A DNA stretch of 10,791 bases from Clostridiaceae bacterium (GTDB lineage Bacteria; Bacillota; Clostridia; Acetivibrionales; DTU013). Under the pieces are notes generated by a model. That model saw only the letters and a list, made by a program, of their open reading frames with translations. It was not told the DNA's origin and searched no databases. Below are positions 1-7,117 of this stretch, one piece after another. The translations under genes were made by a program, and so were the position numbers. The stretch's first letter is position 1; each line of letters begins with the position of its first letter. The stretch lies in contig JAAZKL010000049.1 in assembly GCA_012799845.1 (NCBI GenBank), positions 1 through 10,791 on the forward strand. Reading direction: 5' to 3'.

Positions 1-624
1 CGGTTTTATGATATCCTTGTTGAAATCAAAGGGTCTTTCCGGCAGTACCACCACTTCCGCGCCGCTGGCGATCGCGACGTTCAGCGCAATGTATCCCGCA
101 TGCCTGCCCATCACTTCAAGAACGCTGCAGCGTTCGTGTGAATATGCCGTGTCCCTGATTTTGTCCAGCGCGTCCTGGACTGTGTTGAGGCAGGTATCGT
201 ATCCTATGGTGTATTCGGAGCACCCGATGTCATTATCTATGGTACCGGGTATCCCGATCACCTTCATGCCGTACCTGGCCATATCCCTGGCGCCCCTGAA
301 GGAGCCGTCGCCTCCTATTACCACGATTGCGTCTATACCGAAAACGTGCGCCATCGAAATGCCCTTTTTAATGCCTTCTTCAGTTTTGAATGCCTGGCAG
401 CGGACTGTCTTGAGGATCGTGCCGCCCCTGTTGATGATATCCGAAACGCTTCTCAGGTCCATTTCAAACATTTCGCCGTTGAGCAGGCCGTTATAGCCCC
501 TGTATATGCCCATGACCTTGAAGCCGTGATAAATGCCGGTCCTGACCACTGCCCTTATCGCGGCGTTCATGCCCGGCGCGTCTCCGCCGCTTGTCAGTAC
601 TCCTATGGTTTTTATATCGCTCAT
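1..624 (-). CDS. pfkA: 6-phosphofructokinase, ATP-dependent (5' part; 3' end beyond window)
   Basis: This enzyme phosphorylates fructose 6-phosphate to fructose 1,6-bisphosphate, the committing step of cytoplasmic glycolysis. The first 208 residues are visible and the frame is still open at the window edge; bacterial PfkA is usually about 320 residues. Visible motifs are the nucleotide-binding TSGGDAPGMN (residues 11-20), GGDGS (104-108), the catalytic loop PGTIDND (126-132, general base Asp130) and the sugar-phosphate site MGRHAG (172-177). In this family Gly after GGD (Gly107, E. coli Gly104) marks ATP-dependent enzymes, whereas PPi-dependent ones carry Asp, so ATP is the likely donor. The ATG at 624 is preceded by AGGAGG seven bases upstream. 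A promoter candidate lies about 90 bases upstream, so the gene probably starts its own transcript. Pyruvate kinase often follows pfkA in Bacillota, but that region is outside the window. Confidence 0.96.
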   Translation of the reverse strand, partial: MSDIKTIGVLTSGGDAPGMNAAIRAVVRTGIYHGFKVMGIYRGYNGLLNGEMFEMDLRSVSDIINRGGTILKTVRCQAFKTEEGIKKGISMAHVFGIDAIVVIGGDGSFRGARDMARYGMKVIGIPGTIDNDIGCSEYTIGYDTCLNTVQDALDKIRDTAYSHERCSVLEVMGRHAGYIALNVAIASGAEVVVLPERPFDFNKDIIKP

Positions 625-680
625 GCAACAACCTCCTGTGTATGCGTATCTAAATAAGAACCAGACTATTCCGGATGTGT

Positions 681-730
681 AACTGTTTCTGCGAATATAA
701 CTGTTTCTACATACAGATTATCAGAAACAG
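681..730. repeat. Three copies of an 8-mer around the pfkA -10 box, possible operator
   Basis: CTGTTTCT occurs at 683-690 and 701-708 (both extended to AACTGTTTCT, period 18) and again inverted as AGAAACAG at 723-730. The inverted pair 701-708/723-730 flanks the proposed -10 box of pfkA. The arrangement could bind a repressor or form a short hairpin. No known operator consensus is recognised, so the role is inference. Confidence 0.4.
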
Positions 731-742
731 ATGCCCTGTCAA
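715..742 (-). promoter_or_regulatory. Candidate sigma-A promoter of pfkA
   Basis: Read on the minus strand, a perfect -35 box TTGACA (737-742) is followed by a 16-base spacer and TAATCT (715-720) as the -10 box. This leaves a leader of about 85 bases before the pfkA ATG. The -10 match is only moderate. The element lies just downstream of the hairpin at 763-781, which suits a new transcription unit after the beta-glucosidase gene. Confidence 0.5.
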
Positions 743-744
743 GT

Positions 745-781
745 GAAAAAGGATAGAAATAATGCCCGGATCCGCCGGGCA
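745..781 (-). terminator. Candidate intrinsic terminator of the GH5-GH3 unit
   Basis: On the minus strand a 7-bp perfect stem (TGCCCGG/CCGGGCA, 763-769 with 775-781) with a 5-base loop is followed by a T-rich stretch, TTATTTCTATCCTTTTT. It lies about 140 bases past the beta-glucosidase stop codon and directly before the pfkA promoter. The T tract is interrupted, so termination may be partial. Confidence 0.5.
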
Positions 782-790
782 GTTTGTACA

Positions 791-861
791 ATTCAAATAT
801 GTACCGGATAATAGATGTATGTGCAGGATAAAGAATTCAGATATGTTCCGGATAATAGATG
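791..861. repeat. Two 27-bp direct repeats (period 44)
   Basis: Copies at 791-817 and 835-861 match at 25 of 27 positions. Both begin ATTCA and share CCGGATAATAGATG at the right end. They lie in the non-coding stretch downstream of the beta-glucosidase gene. No open frame or hairpin explains the similarity. Confidence 0.7.
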
Positions 862-887
862 GCAGTCCTGCTGAATGCGGGTGTAAC

Positions 888-910
888 TGATATTCGAATT
901 GATATTCGAA
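888..910. repeat. Tandem 11-bp repeat (period 12)
   Basis: TGATATTCGAA occurs at 888-898 and 900-910, each containing the palindrome TTCGAA. The pair sits 14 bases past the beta-glucosidase stop codon on its downstream side. No function is recognised. Confidence 0.55.
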
Positions 911-923
911 GACGACATTCCTG

Positions 924-3149
924 CTACAGAACTGTCAGTACCGCTTTCAGCAGGCTCTCCGGCCTGGAATCCGGGCCGACGAGTATCTCGAACTCGCCTG
1001 GTTCCACCACCTGCTTTTCATTCTCATCTATTATATAAAGCTCACTGACCGGGAGAGTGAATTCCACCGTTTTTGTCTCTCCGCTCCTGATCTCTGTTTT
1101 GACGAAGCCTTTAAGCTGCCTTACGGGAGTGACCACGGAACTGATGACGTCTTTCACATAAAGTTGTACAGTTTCCATGCCGTCGTATGGTCCGGCATTT
1201 GTCACGTCGACATACACGGTCACCGTGTCATCAGCAGTGCATGTGGTTTGCGACAGGCGCAGGCCGGAGTATTCATAGCAGTTGTAGGACAGTCCGTAGC
1301 CGAAACTGTACAGCGGCCTGCCCGGCATGTCCATATAACGCCCGCCGTGCCAACCCGGCAACTGGTTGTAATATACCGGCAGCTGGCCGGAATGGTATGG
1401 GAAAGATATGGGTAGTTTTCCGCAGGGGTTCACTTCGCCGAATATGATCTCTGCCACAGCCCTGCCGCCGAACATGCCGGGGTTGAAGGCTGCCAGCAGG
1501 GCATCGGCGTTTTCTGCCGCCCATGGCATTGCCAGCGGTTTGCTGCTGACAAGCACGACTATCAGAGGTTTGCCGCATTTCTTCAAAGTCTCCAGGAGTT
1601 TCTGCTGGCTTCCGGAAAGCGAGAGGTCTGCCCGGTCCTTATATTCACCGTTCTGCCTGAGGCAGTCCCCGACCACTGCAACGACAACATCCGAATCTGC
1701 GGCGCATTCCACGGCTCCGCTTATATCCTCATCTTCAACGTCCATGATGTCGCAGCCTTTGTGGTATACCGTACTGATGCCTCTTTCTTCCGCGAATTCC
1801 CTGATGCCGCTGAGGATAGTGTAAACGGGCAGGATCGGCGCCTCATCCGGCTTCGGTTCCGGATGGCTCAGGAAGGTCCAGTCCCCGAAATGCGACTGTA
1901 TATCGTCGGCATTGGGGCCTATGACTGCTATTTTCTTCTCTGTGCCGGACAGCGGAAGGGTATTGTTCCTGTTTTCAAGCAGGACTATGCTTTGCCTTGT
2001 TATTTCAAGAGCCGTGTCGAGATGCTCTTTACAGCCTATTATGCTGCCGTCCTGACCGACTGCGTTGTGTGCAGCGCTGCCGGATCCCGGATATGCCCCG
2101 GCGACGGTTGCTGAATTTGCCCTGCCGTCGAAAAGCCCGAGCTTGAACTTGATCCTGAGTATCCTCCGGACCGCGTCGTCGATCAGCTCTTCAGGTACGA
2201 TGCCGTTTCTGACAAGCCTGAGGGCTGCCTCATAGAACTCGTTTGTGTTCATTATCATATCATTCCCGGCTTCTATGGTCTTCTTTGCCGCCGTCTCCAT
2301 GTCACCTGCTACGTGCTGGTTGGAAATGAGGCTGCCGGCATTGTTCCAGTCTGTCACCACGAAGCCGTCATAGCCGAGCTCTTCTTTCAGCAGACCCCTG
2401 AGCGCCCTTTTGTTGGCGGTCACAGGCGTACCGTCGATGGACTGGTAACTTGACATGAACGTTGCGCAGCCGGCCTCGACAGCCTTCCTGAAGGGAGGCA
2501 GGAAAACTTCCCTGACCTTTCTCATGCTGATCTGGGAGTCATACGCGTCTCTGCCGCCGGTCCCCTCGCCGTAGGCAATGTAGTGCTTTGCGCATGCCAG
2601 TATGCTGTCAGGATCGGACAATGAATCGCCCTGGTAGCCCTGTATGATGGAAGCTGCCAGTACACCTGTCAGATGCGGATCTTCGCCGAAGGTCTCGTTT
2701 ATCCTTCCCCATCTGAGATCCCTTCCCAGGCAGAGGATGGGCGAGAATGTCCAGTGCAGCCCGTCGGCAGCCACCTCTTTCGCAGTGACCCTGCCTGCTT
2801 TTTTCACAAGTTCCGGGTTCCAGGTGCATGCCATGCCGAGTTGGGTCGGGAAGATGGTTGCCCCGTTGTGCAGGGCATGGCCGCGTACTGCGTCTATTCC
2901 GAAAAGCAGCGGGATCCCGAGCCTTGTGTTCATAGCAATTTCCTGCAGACGTTTTGCATCATCTCCGAGCGCATGCAGGAATGAACCGGCGCACCGCCTG
3001 GTTATCCACTCCTCAGCTTCCTCCGTGCTGACGGATATGAAGCTGATCTGCATCATCTGGCCGATTTTCTCTTCCAGGGTCATCCTGCCGATCAGGTCAT
3101 CTACTCTTTCCTCGACAGTATACGATTTATCCTTGTATTTCATGCCCAT
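924..3149 (-). CDS. Glycoside hydrolase family 3 beta-glucosidase, cytoplasmic
   Basis: This 741-residue enzyme has the BglX-type GH3 layout and is expected to release glucose from the non-reducing end of beta-gluco-oligosaccharides. The N-terminal barrel spans about residues 10-340, the alpha/beta sandwich about 375-600 and a C-terminal Fn3-like domain about 655-730. Visible site residues include GIDAVRG (Asp86), RWGR (146-149), FGEDP (154-158), KH (188-189) and the nucleophile Asp267 in GFVVTDW. The sandwich domain carries PGMFGGRAVAEI and NPCGKLPISFP, typical of the family. There is no signal peptide, unlike periplasmic BglX, so it probably acts on imported sugars. The ATG at 3149 has AGGAGG seven bases upstream. 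It lies 60 bases after the GH5 gene, probably in the same transcript. The stretch 341-375 between the first two domains is a longer Gly/Ser/Ala-rich linker than usual. Activity on xylobiose instead of cellobiose cannot be excluded. Confidence 0.93.
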   Translation of the reverse strand: MGMKYKDKSYTVEERVDDLIGRMTLEEKIGQMMQISFISVSTEEAEEWITRRCAGSFLHALGDDAKRLQEIAMNTRLGIPLLFGIDAVRGHALHNGATIFPTQLGMACTWNPELVKKAGRVTAKEVAADGLHWTFSPILCLGRDLRWGRINETFGEDPHLTGVLAASIIQGYQGDSLSDPDSILACAKHYIAYGEGTGGRDAYDSQISMRKVREVFLPPFRKAVEAGCATFMSSYQSIDGTPVTANKRALRGLLKEELGYDGFVVTDWNNAGSLISNQHVAGDMETAAKKTIEAGNDMIMNTNEFYEAALRLVRNGIVPEELIDDAVRRILRIKFKLGLFDGRANSATVAGAYPGSGSAAHNAVGQDGSIIGCKEHLDTALEITRQSIVLLENRNNTLPLSGTEKKIAVIGPNADDIQSHFGDWTFLSHPEPKPDEAPILPVYTILSGIREFAEERGISTVYHKGCDIMDVEDEDISGAVECAADSDVVVAVVGDCLRQNGEYKDRADLSLSGSQQKLLETLKKCGKPLIVVLVSSKPLAMPWAAENADALLAAFNPGMFGGRAVAEIIFGEVNPCGKLPISFPYHSGQLPVYYNQLPGWHGGRYMDMPGRPLYSFGYGLSYNCYEYSGLRLSQTTCTADDTVTVYVDVTNAGPYDGMETVQLYVKDVISSVVTPVRQLKGFVKTEIRSGETKTVEFTLPVSELYIIDENEKQVVEPGEFEILVGPDSRPESLLKAVLTVL

Positions 3150-3183
3150 TGCCTGACCTCCTCTGACTGCATCAGATTTTTCC

Positions 3184-3222
3184 GCATCACAGATACCTGT
3201 TTCCCTGCATCACAGGCACCTG
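3184..3222. repeat. 16-bp direct repeat across the GH5 stop codon
   Basis: Copies at 3184-3199 and 3207-3222 (GCATCACA followed by GATACCTG or GGCACCTG) match at 14 of 16 positions with period 23. The second copy supplies the last codons and the TGA of the GH5 gene, and the first lies in the 60-base spacer before the beta-glucosidase gene. This looks like a local duplication at the gene's 3' end. Confidence 0.55.
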
Positions 3223-4208
3223 ATGATCTGCTCCGCGGTATCGCCCGGCCAGTTGACCACACCAAAGCTCATGGACTTATATGTCCACGCTGCCCTGGCG
3301 ATCCCGTATTCTTCGAATATCGAATGGATATCCCTGTACCAGTTCACTGCGCTGTCGGCTGGAGCGCTGAGGATCACTCCGTATTCACCGCAGTAGACCG
3401 GAACATCATACTTTTTTGCCATGCTCAAAGCAGGCGACATTCTCCTGACCAGGTAATCCCTGCCCATTTCGGGAACGGTAAAATACTCCGAATCATAGGA
3501 ATTGAGTTTCTTTACTGTCCTGCGGTAATCCCTGATGTTTCCCGGATACAGCATGGCCAGCCTGGACAATGGCTTTATCCACTGCGCCCCCTGGTGCGTG
3601 AACAGGAACGGATCATAGAAATGGAACGTGAATACGATGTTTTCGTCATACGGAGGGTTCAGCAATTCAAGGGTACTGGCGCTGTTCCACCGTATCCCTC
3701 CAATTACGATCTTTATATCGGGAGCTGTTTCGCGTATTTCGCATATGACTCTTCTTACAAGGCTGTTCCAGAGACTGCTTTCAGCGTCGACCACTTCGTT
3801 GAGCAGTTCGAATGATACGAAATCACTGGATCCGCCGTACCTTGCCGCAAACTCCCTCCACAGGTTTATGAAGGTATCCTGCACATGGGCATCCTCAAAA
3901 AGCGTGCTGTTTGGATCATAAAAGGCATAGCCCGGCGCTTTGTGCAGATCAAGGATAATATTCAGGCCGTTGTCCCTGCACCATTCAATGCAGTGGTCCA
4001 CGTACTTTATGCCTTCCGTGAATCGCCCTTCTTCGTCGGAAACCACGTCATTGTCGATCGGCAGACGGACATGATCAAGTCCCCATGAGGCGATAGCCTG
4101 TATGTCTTTTTCGGTTATAAAGCTGTCGTAGTGGGATTGTTCGCGCGGACACTGCGAAATCCAGCCGCCCAGATTGATACCCCTCATGTAACCGTTCCAA
4201 GTTTTCAT
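3210..4208 (-). CDS. Glycoside hydrolase family 5 endoglucanase, CelC-like, no signal peptide
   Basis: This 332-residue single-domain enzyme closely resembles Clostridium thermocellum CelC, remembered as about 343 residues. It should cleave internal beta-1,4 bonds in cello-oligosaccharides or mixed-linkage beta-glucan. Family landmarks are GINLGGWIS near the N-terminus, FITEKDI and DHVRLP (45-50), DLHKAPGY (87-94), the acid/base Glu138 in FELLNE, TFHFYDPF (194-201) and the nucleophile Glu275 in YCGEYGV. The spacing matches CelC Glu140 and Glu280. The frame is open further upstream to 4244, but the ATG at 4208 is chosen because GGAGG lies eight bases before it and the protein then starts like CelC. 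It lacks a signal peptide, dockerin or binding module, so a cytoplasmic role is likely. It is the first gene of a unit with the GH3 beta-glucosidase and is divergent from the xylanase. Exact substrate preference cannot be read from sequence. Confidence 0.93.
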   Translation of the reverse strand: MKTWNGYMRGINLGGWISQCPREQSHYDSFITEKDIQAIASWGLDHVRLPIDNDVVSDEEGRFTEGIKYVDHCIEWCRDNGLNIILDLHKAPGYAFYDPNSTLFEDAHVQDTFINLWREFAARYGGSSDFVSFELLNEVVDAESSLWNSLVRRVICEIRETAPDIKIVIGGIRWNSASTLELLNPPYDENIVFTFHFYDPFLFTHQGAQWIKPLSRLAMLYPGNIRDYRRTVKKLNSYDSEYFTVPEMGRDYLVRRMSPALSMAKKYDVPVYCGEYGVILSAPADSAVNWYRDIHSIFEEYGIARAAWTYKSMSFGVVNWPGDTAEQIIRCL

Positions 4209-4339
4209 ATTCGGATCCTCCCTGTTAAGATTAGTTGCCGGCATCGTTGATGCTGTATCGATATTGCCCGCAGAGCGGCCGGGAATACCTGCAAACCCGG
4301 GGAAATTGGAAATGAGCTCAAAAAATGCCGCCTGTCTTT

Positions 4340-4368
4340 ATTTTATGACCCCCGGACAATGTTGTCAA
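4340..4368 (-). promoter_or_regulatory. Promoter of the GH5-GH3 unit
   Basis: On the minus strand TTGACA (4363-4368) is followed by an ideal 17-base spacer and TAAAAT (4340-4345), a near-consensus vegetative promoter. Transcription would start near 4333, giving a leader of about 125 bases. A small inverted repeat GACAA-TG-TTGTC (4355-4366) overlaps the -35 box and could be an operator. The leader also holds the palindrome TATCGATA (4256-4263). Both operator ideas are weak. Confidence 0.65.
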
Positions 4369-4409
4369 ACAAATGCAGGTCGCAGAAATTGCCCGAAATT
4401 TGTCCTGTG

Positions 4410-4439
4410 TTGGAAAAATGACTCATCCAATGATATACT
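4410..4439 (+). promoter_or_regulatory. Promoter of the xylanase gene
   Basis: TTGGAA (4410-4415) and TATACT (4434-4439) are separated by 18 bases, and the -10 box is preceded by TGA, giving an extended -10 (TGN). Transcription would begin near 4446, about 75 bases before the coding region. An inverted repeat TATAC-N6-GTATA (4440-4455) covers the expected start point and is a candidate operator. Its regulator is unknown. Confidence 0.55.
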
Positions 4440-4522
4440 TATACTGTTAGGTATACATATGTCAACAGACAATAGACCCGGTTTAAAGATCGGCATTATC
4501 GGAGCGGCGGAGGTGTTCGGTT

Positions 4523-6967
4523 TTGGGAGGAACAAACTTAAAGAGAATCGGAAAGAAAATAGCACTTTTTGTGGTTGTCTGCATGGTCATGATGATTATG
4601 GCATCGTGCGGACAGGAGACGTCAAAGAATGAGGATGGAGCAGATCCCGGCAAGGAATCGGTGGAAGGGAATGCAGGCACTGACAGCGGGGACTCCAGGC
4701 CGGGCGATACCAGCAGTGGCAGTGATGAGCAGGCGTCGCAGGGTGACAGCAGCGGCGATACTGCGGACAGCGGCGATGCAGCTGATGCCGGTGATGCGGC
4801 GGATAGCGGAGACAGCCAGGCGGACGCAGGTGACAGCGCGGGGAGCCAGGCCGGCAGTTCTGAAGGCTCCGGAAGATCCGGCAGCCCGAATGCGGTATTT
4901 GCCACTATCGATTTTGAGGATAAAACCGCCCAGGGCTTTTCAGGCAGGGGAGGCTCTGAACGTCTTACCGTGACGGATGAGGAGAATGCGACGAAAGACG
5001 GGAAATATTCGCTGAAGGTGGAAAACAGGTCCGAATCGTGGCACGGACCGTCGCTGAGGATCGATAAATATGTGGAAGAAGGCGGCGAGTACAAATTCTC
5101 GGCATATGTGAAGCTCATCGAACCTGCGAGCGCACAGATCACGCTTTCCACGCAGATAGGGAACGGAAGCAGCGCCACTTATGCCAATATCACTCAGCAA
5201 AATGTCAGCACCGGGAGCGGATGGGTGAAGCTCGAAGGCCTGTACCGCTATAGTATGAAAAGCGATTACATAACGATATATGTGGAAAGCTCCAGTCCCA
5301 ACGCATCATTCTACATAGACGATGTTACAGCGGAGCTTGCAGGAAAGGCTGTGCAGGGTATACAGACGGAGCTCGAGCCTATAAAGGATGTATATAAGAA
5401 TGATTTTCTGATCGGAAACGCGATATCCCTCCAGGATACATTCGGCGTCAGGATGGAGCTTCTGAAGATGCACCATAATGTGGTCACTTTCGGCAACGAG
5501 ATGAAGCCGGAATCGCTGCAGCGCACAAAAGGCAGCTTTTCGTTCAGCATTGCCGACATAATGGTCGAGAATGTGCAGAAAGCAGGACTCAAAATACACG
5601 GACATACGCTTGTCTGGCACAACCAGTCGCCGCAGTGGATGAACCAGTCGGCAAAGGATGTTTATCTAGGCCGCGAAGAGGCTCTTGAGAACCTGAGGAC
5701 CCATATAAAAACCGTAATGGAGCATTTCGGAGACAAGGTCATTTCATGGGATGTCTTGAACGAAGCCATGAATGACAATCCGTCAAACCCGGAGGACTGG
5801 AGGAATGCGCTCCGCAAATCCCCGTGGTACCATGCTATCGGAGATGATTACGTGGAACAGGCCTTCCTTGCGGCGAGAGAAGTCCTGGATGCCCATCCCG
5901 AATGGGATATCAAGTTGTATTACAATGATTACAACCTCGACAACCAGAACAAATCCCGGGCAGTTTACAGCATGGTCAAAGAGCTGAACGAAAAATACCA
6001 GAAGAGCAATCCCGGCAAGTTGCTCATCGACGGTGTAGGCATGCAGGGGCACTATTCTCTGAACACGAACCCGGCCAATGTGGAATTGTCCCTGGAGAGG
6101 TTCATTTCACTGGGCGTGGAGGTAAGCATAACCGAACTGGATATCATGGCGGGAACCAACCATGAACTGACAGAGAAAGAGGCCATCCAGCAGGGTTACC
6201 TGTACGCCGAGCTGTTCAGGATCTTCAAAAAGTACTCCGACAACATAGTGCGTGTGACTTTCTGGGGCATGGATGACGGAACGAGTTGGAGATCTTCCAT
6301 GAATCCGACGCTGTTCGACAGGAACCTGCAGGCTAAATCCGCTTATTACGGAGTTATAGATCCGGAGAAGTTCATGAGCGAAAACAGGCTCGAAACCTTT
6401 GAATCGAACCGTTCGGTTGCGAGATACGGCACTCCCGTCATAGATGGAGAGTCAGACTCCATCTGGAGCAAGGCGCCCGCTTTGCAGCTCAACAGGTACC
6501 AGATGGCGTGGGAAGGGGCCACCGGAACGGCAAGGGTCCTGTGGGACGAGAAGAACCTGTATGTGCTTATGTATGTGAATGACCCGCAGCTTGACAAAGC
6601 CAATGCGAACCCGTGGGAGCAGGATTCGGTGGAGGTGTTCGTGGATGAAAACAACGCGAAGACCACCTTCTACCAGGAGGACGACGGGCAGTACAGGGTG
6701 AATTATGAGAACACTGCGACATTCAACCCGGAGAGCATCAGCGAGGGGTTCGAATCCGCTGTCAAAGTTTCAGGTTCGCATTACATCGTTGAGATGAAGA
6801 TACCATTCAGGACCATAACTCCGAAGGCTGACATGCAGATAGGTTTTGATGCACAGATAAACGATGCGAAGGACGGTATCAGGATAAGCGTTGCAAACTG
6901 GAACGACGTTTCCGGCAACGGATACCAGGATACGTCCGTGTTCGGCACCCTGACACTGAAAAAGTAA
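4523..6967 (+). CDS. Lipid-anchored modular GH10 endo-beta-1,4-xylanase (CBM22-like, GH10, CBM9-like)
   Basis: This 814-residue protein should hydrolyse internal bonds of xylan at the cell surface. Domains in order: a lipoprotein signal with basic KRIGKK, a hydrophobic core and lipobox MASC (lipidated Cys29); a low-complexity Asp/Ser/Gly/Ala linker (31-122); a CBM22/CBM4_9-like module (about 125-272); a GH10 barrel (about 285-615); and a CBM9-like module (about 630-814). The catalytic acid/base is Glu414 in WDVLNEA and the nucleophile is Glu538 in ITELD. HGHTLVWH (359-366) and WGMDDGTSW (581-589) are GH10 landmarks. The layout recalls Thermotoga XynA, but with a membrane anchor. The only standard in-frame start before the signal peptide is TTG at 4523, with GGAGG nine bases upstream. 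A better-placed GGGAGG (4525-4530) points to codon 4538, which reads TTA, so the true start is uncertain. The gene is divergent from the GH5-GH3 unit. Family assignment is firm; the CBM families are less certain. Confidence 0.94.
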   Translation: MGGTNLKRIGKKIALFVVVCMVMMIMASCGQETSKNEDGADPGKESVEGNAGTDSGDSRPGDTSSGSDEQASQGDSSGDTADSGDAADAGDAADSGDSQADAGDSAGSQAGSSEGSGRSGSPNAVFATIDFEDKTAQGFSGRGGSERLTVTDEENATKDGKYSLKVENRSESWHGPSLRIDKYVEEGGEYKFSAYVKLIEPASAQITLSTQIGNGSSATYANITQQNVSTGSGWVKLEGLYRYSMKSDYITIYVESSSPNASFYIDDVTAELAGKAVQGIQTELEPIKDVYKNDFLIGNAISLQDTFGVRMELLKMHHNVVTFGNEMKPESLQRTKGSFSFSIADIMVENVQKAGLKIHGHTLVWHNQSPQWMNQSAKDVYLGREEALENLRTHIKTVMEHFGDKVISWDVLNEAMNDNPSNPEDWRNALRKSPWYHAIGDDYVEQAFLAAREVLDAHPEWDIKLYYNDYNLDNQNKSRAVYSMVKELNEKYQKSNPGKLLIDGVGMQGHYSLNTNPANVELSLERFISLGVEVSITELDIMAGTNHELTEKEAIQQGYLYAELFRIFKKYSDNIVRVTFWGMDDGTSWRSSMNPTLFDRNLQAKSAYYGVIDPEKFMSENRLETFESNRSVARYGTPVIDGESDSIWSKAPALQLNRYQMAWEGATGTARVLWDEKNLYVLMYVNDPQLDKANANPWEQDSVEVFVDENNAKTTFYQEDDGQYRVNYENTATFNPESISEGFESAVKVSGSHYIVEMKIPFRTITPKADMQIGFDAQINDAKDGIRISVANWNDVSGNGYQDTSVFGTLTLKK

Positions 6968-7033
6968 CATGTTGAAGGCGGAAGGTAATCGATTGTGCAT
7001 AAATATACGTCATCATGAATAGTTATACCACAG

Positions 7034-7056
7034 TGCACCAGGCTCAGCCTGGTGCA
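7034..7056. terminator. Perfect 10-bp hairpin after the xylanase gene, possible terminator
   Basis: TGCACCAGGC (7034-7043) pairs perfectly with GCCTGGTGCA (7047-7056) across a TCA loop, 67 bases past the xylanase stop. Stability is high, but what follows (GACATATAATTTGG) is not a true T tract on either strand. It may terminate weakly, protect the 3' end of the mRNA, or act in another way. Confidence 0.4.
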
Positions 7057-7072
7057 GACATATAATTTGGTG

Positions 7073-7106
7073 TTGACTAATATACATTATTGATATAACT
7101 TATAAT
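7073..7106 (+). promoter_or_regulatory. Candidate promoter of the amino acid ABC transporter genes
   Basis: TTGACT (7073-7078) is a five-of-six -35 match. The best-spaced -10 options are TATAAC (7094-7099, spacer 15) and TAACTT (7096-7101, spacer 17). A perfect TATAAT (7101-7106) lies too far away at 22 bases. The exact -10 box is therefore unclear, but the AT-rich context, the hairpin upstream and the gene start downstream support a promoter here. Confidence 0.45.
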
Positions 7107-7117
7107 TATTCAGAAAA

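Larger units (their letters stand above)
4209..4522. other. Divergent regulatory region between GH5 and xylanase genes
   Basis: This 314-base stretch holds no convincing gene. It contains back-to-back promoters whose -35 boxes are about 40 bases apart (4363-4368 minus, 4410-4415 plus), so the two units could share a regulator. The remaining sequence is leader for either side. No riboswitch fold or catabolite-response element was recognised by eye. Confidence 0.6.

Noticed and set aside
8..657. Open frames on the plus strand opposite pfkA (162 and 103 codons)
   Set aside because: They are antisense to clear phosphofructokinase motifs and have no ribosome binding site or recognisable protein features.
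4209..4244. Longer start for the GH5 gene at 4244
   Set aside because: The 12 extra residues have no family match, and the ATG at 4208 has a well-spaced GGAGG and aligns with the CelC start.
4483..5178. 231-codon minus-strand frame rich in Ser, Pro, Leu and Ala
   Set aside because: It is the mirror of the xylanase low-complexity linker; its composition follows from the repetitive DNA on the coding strand.
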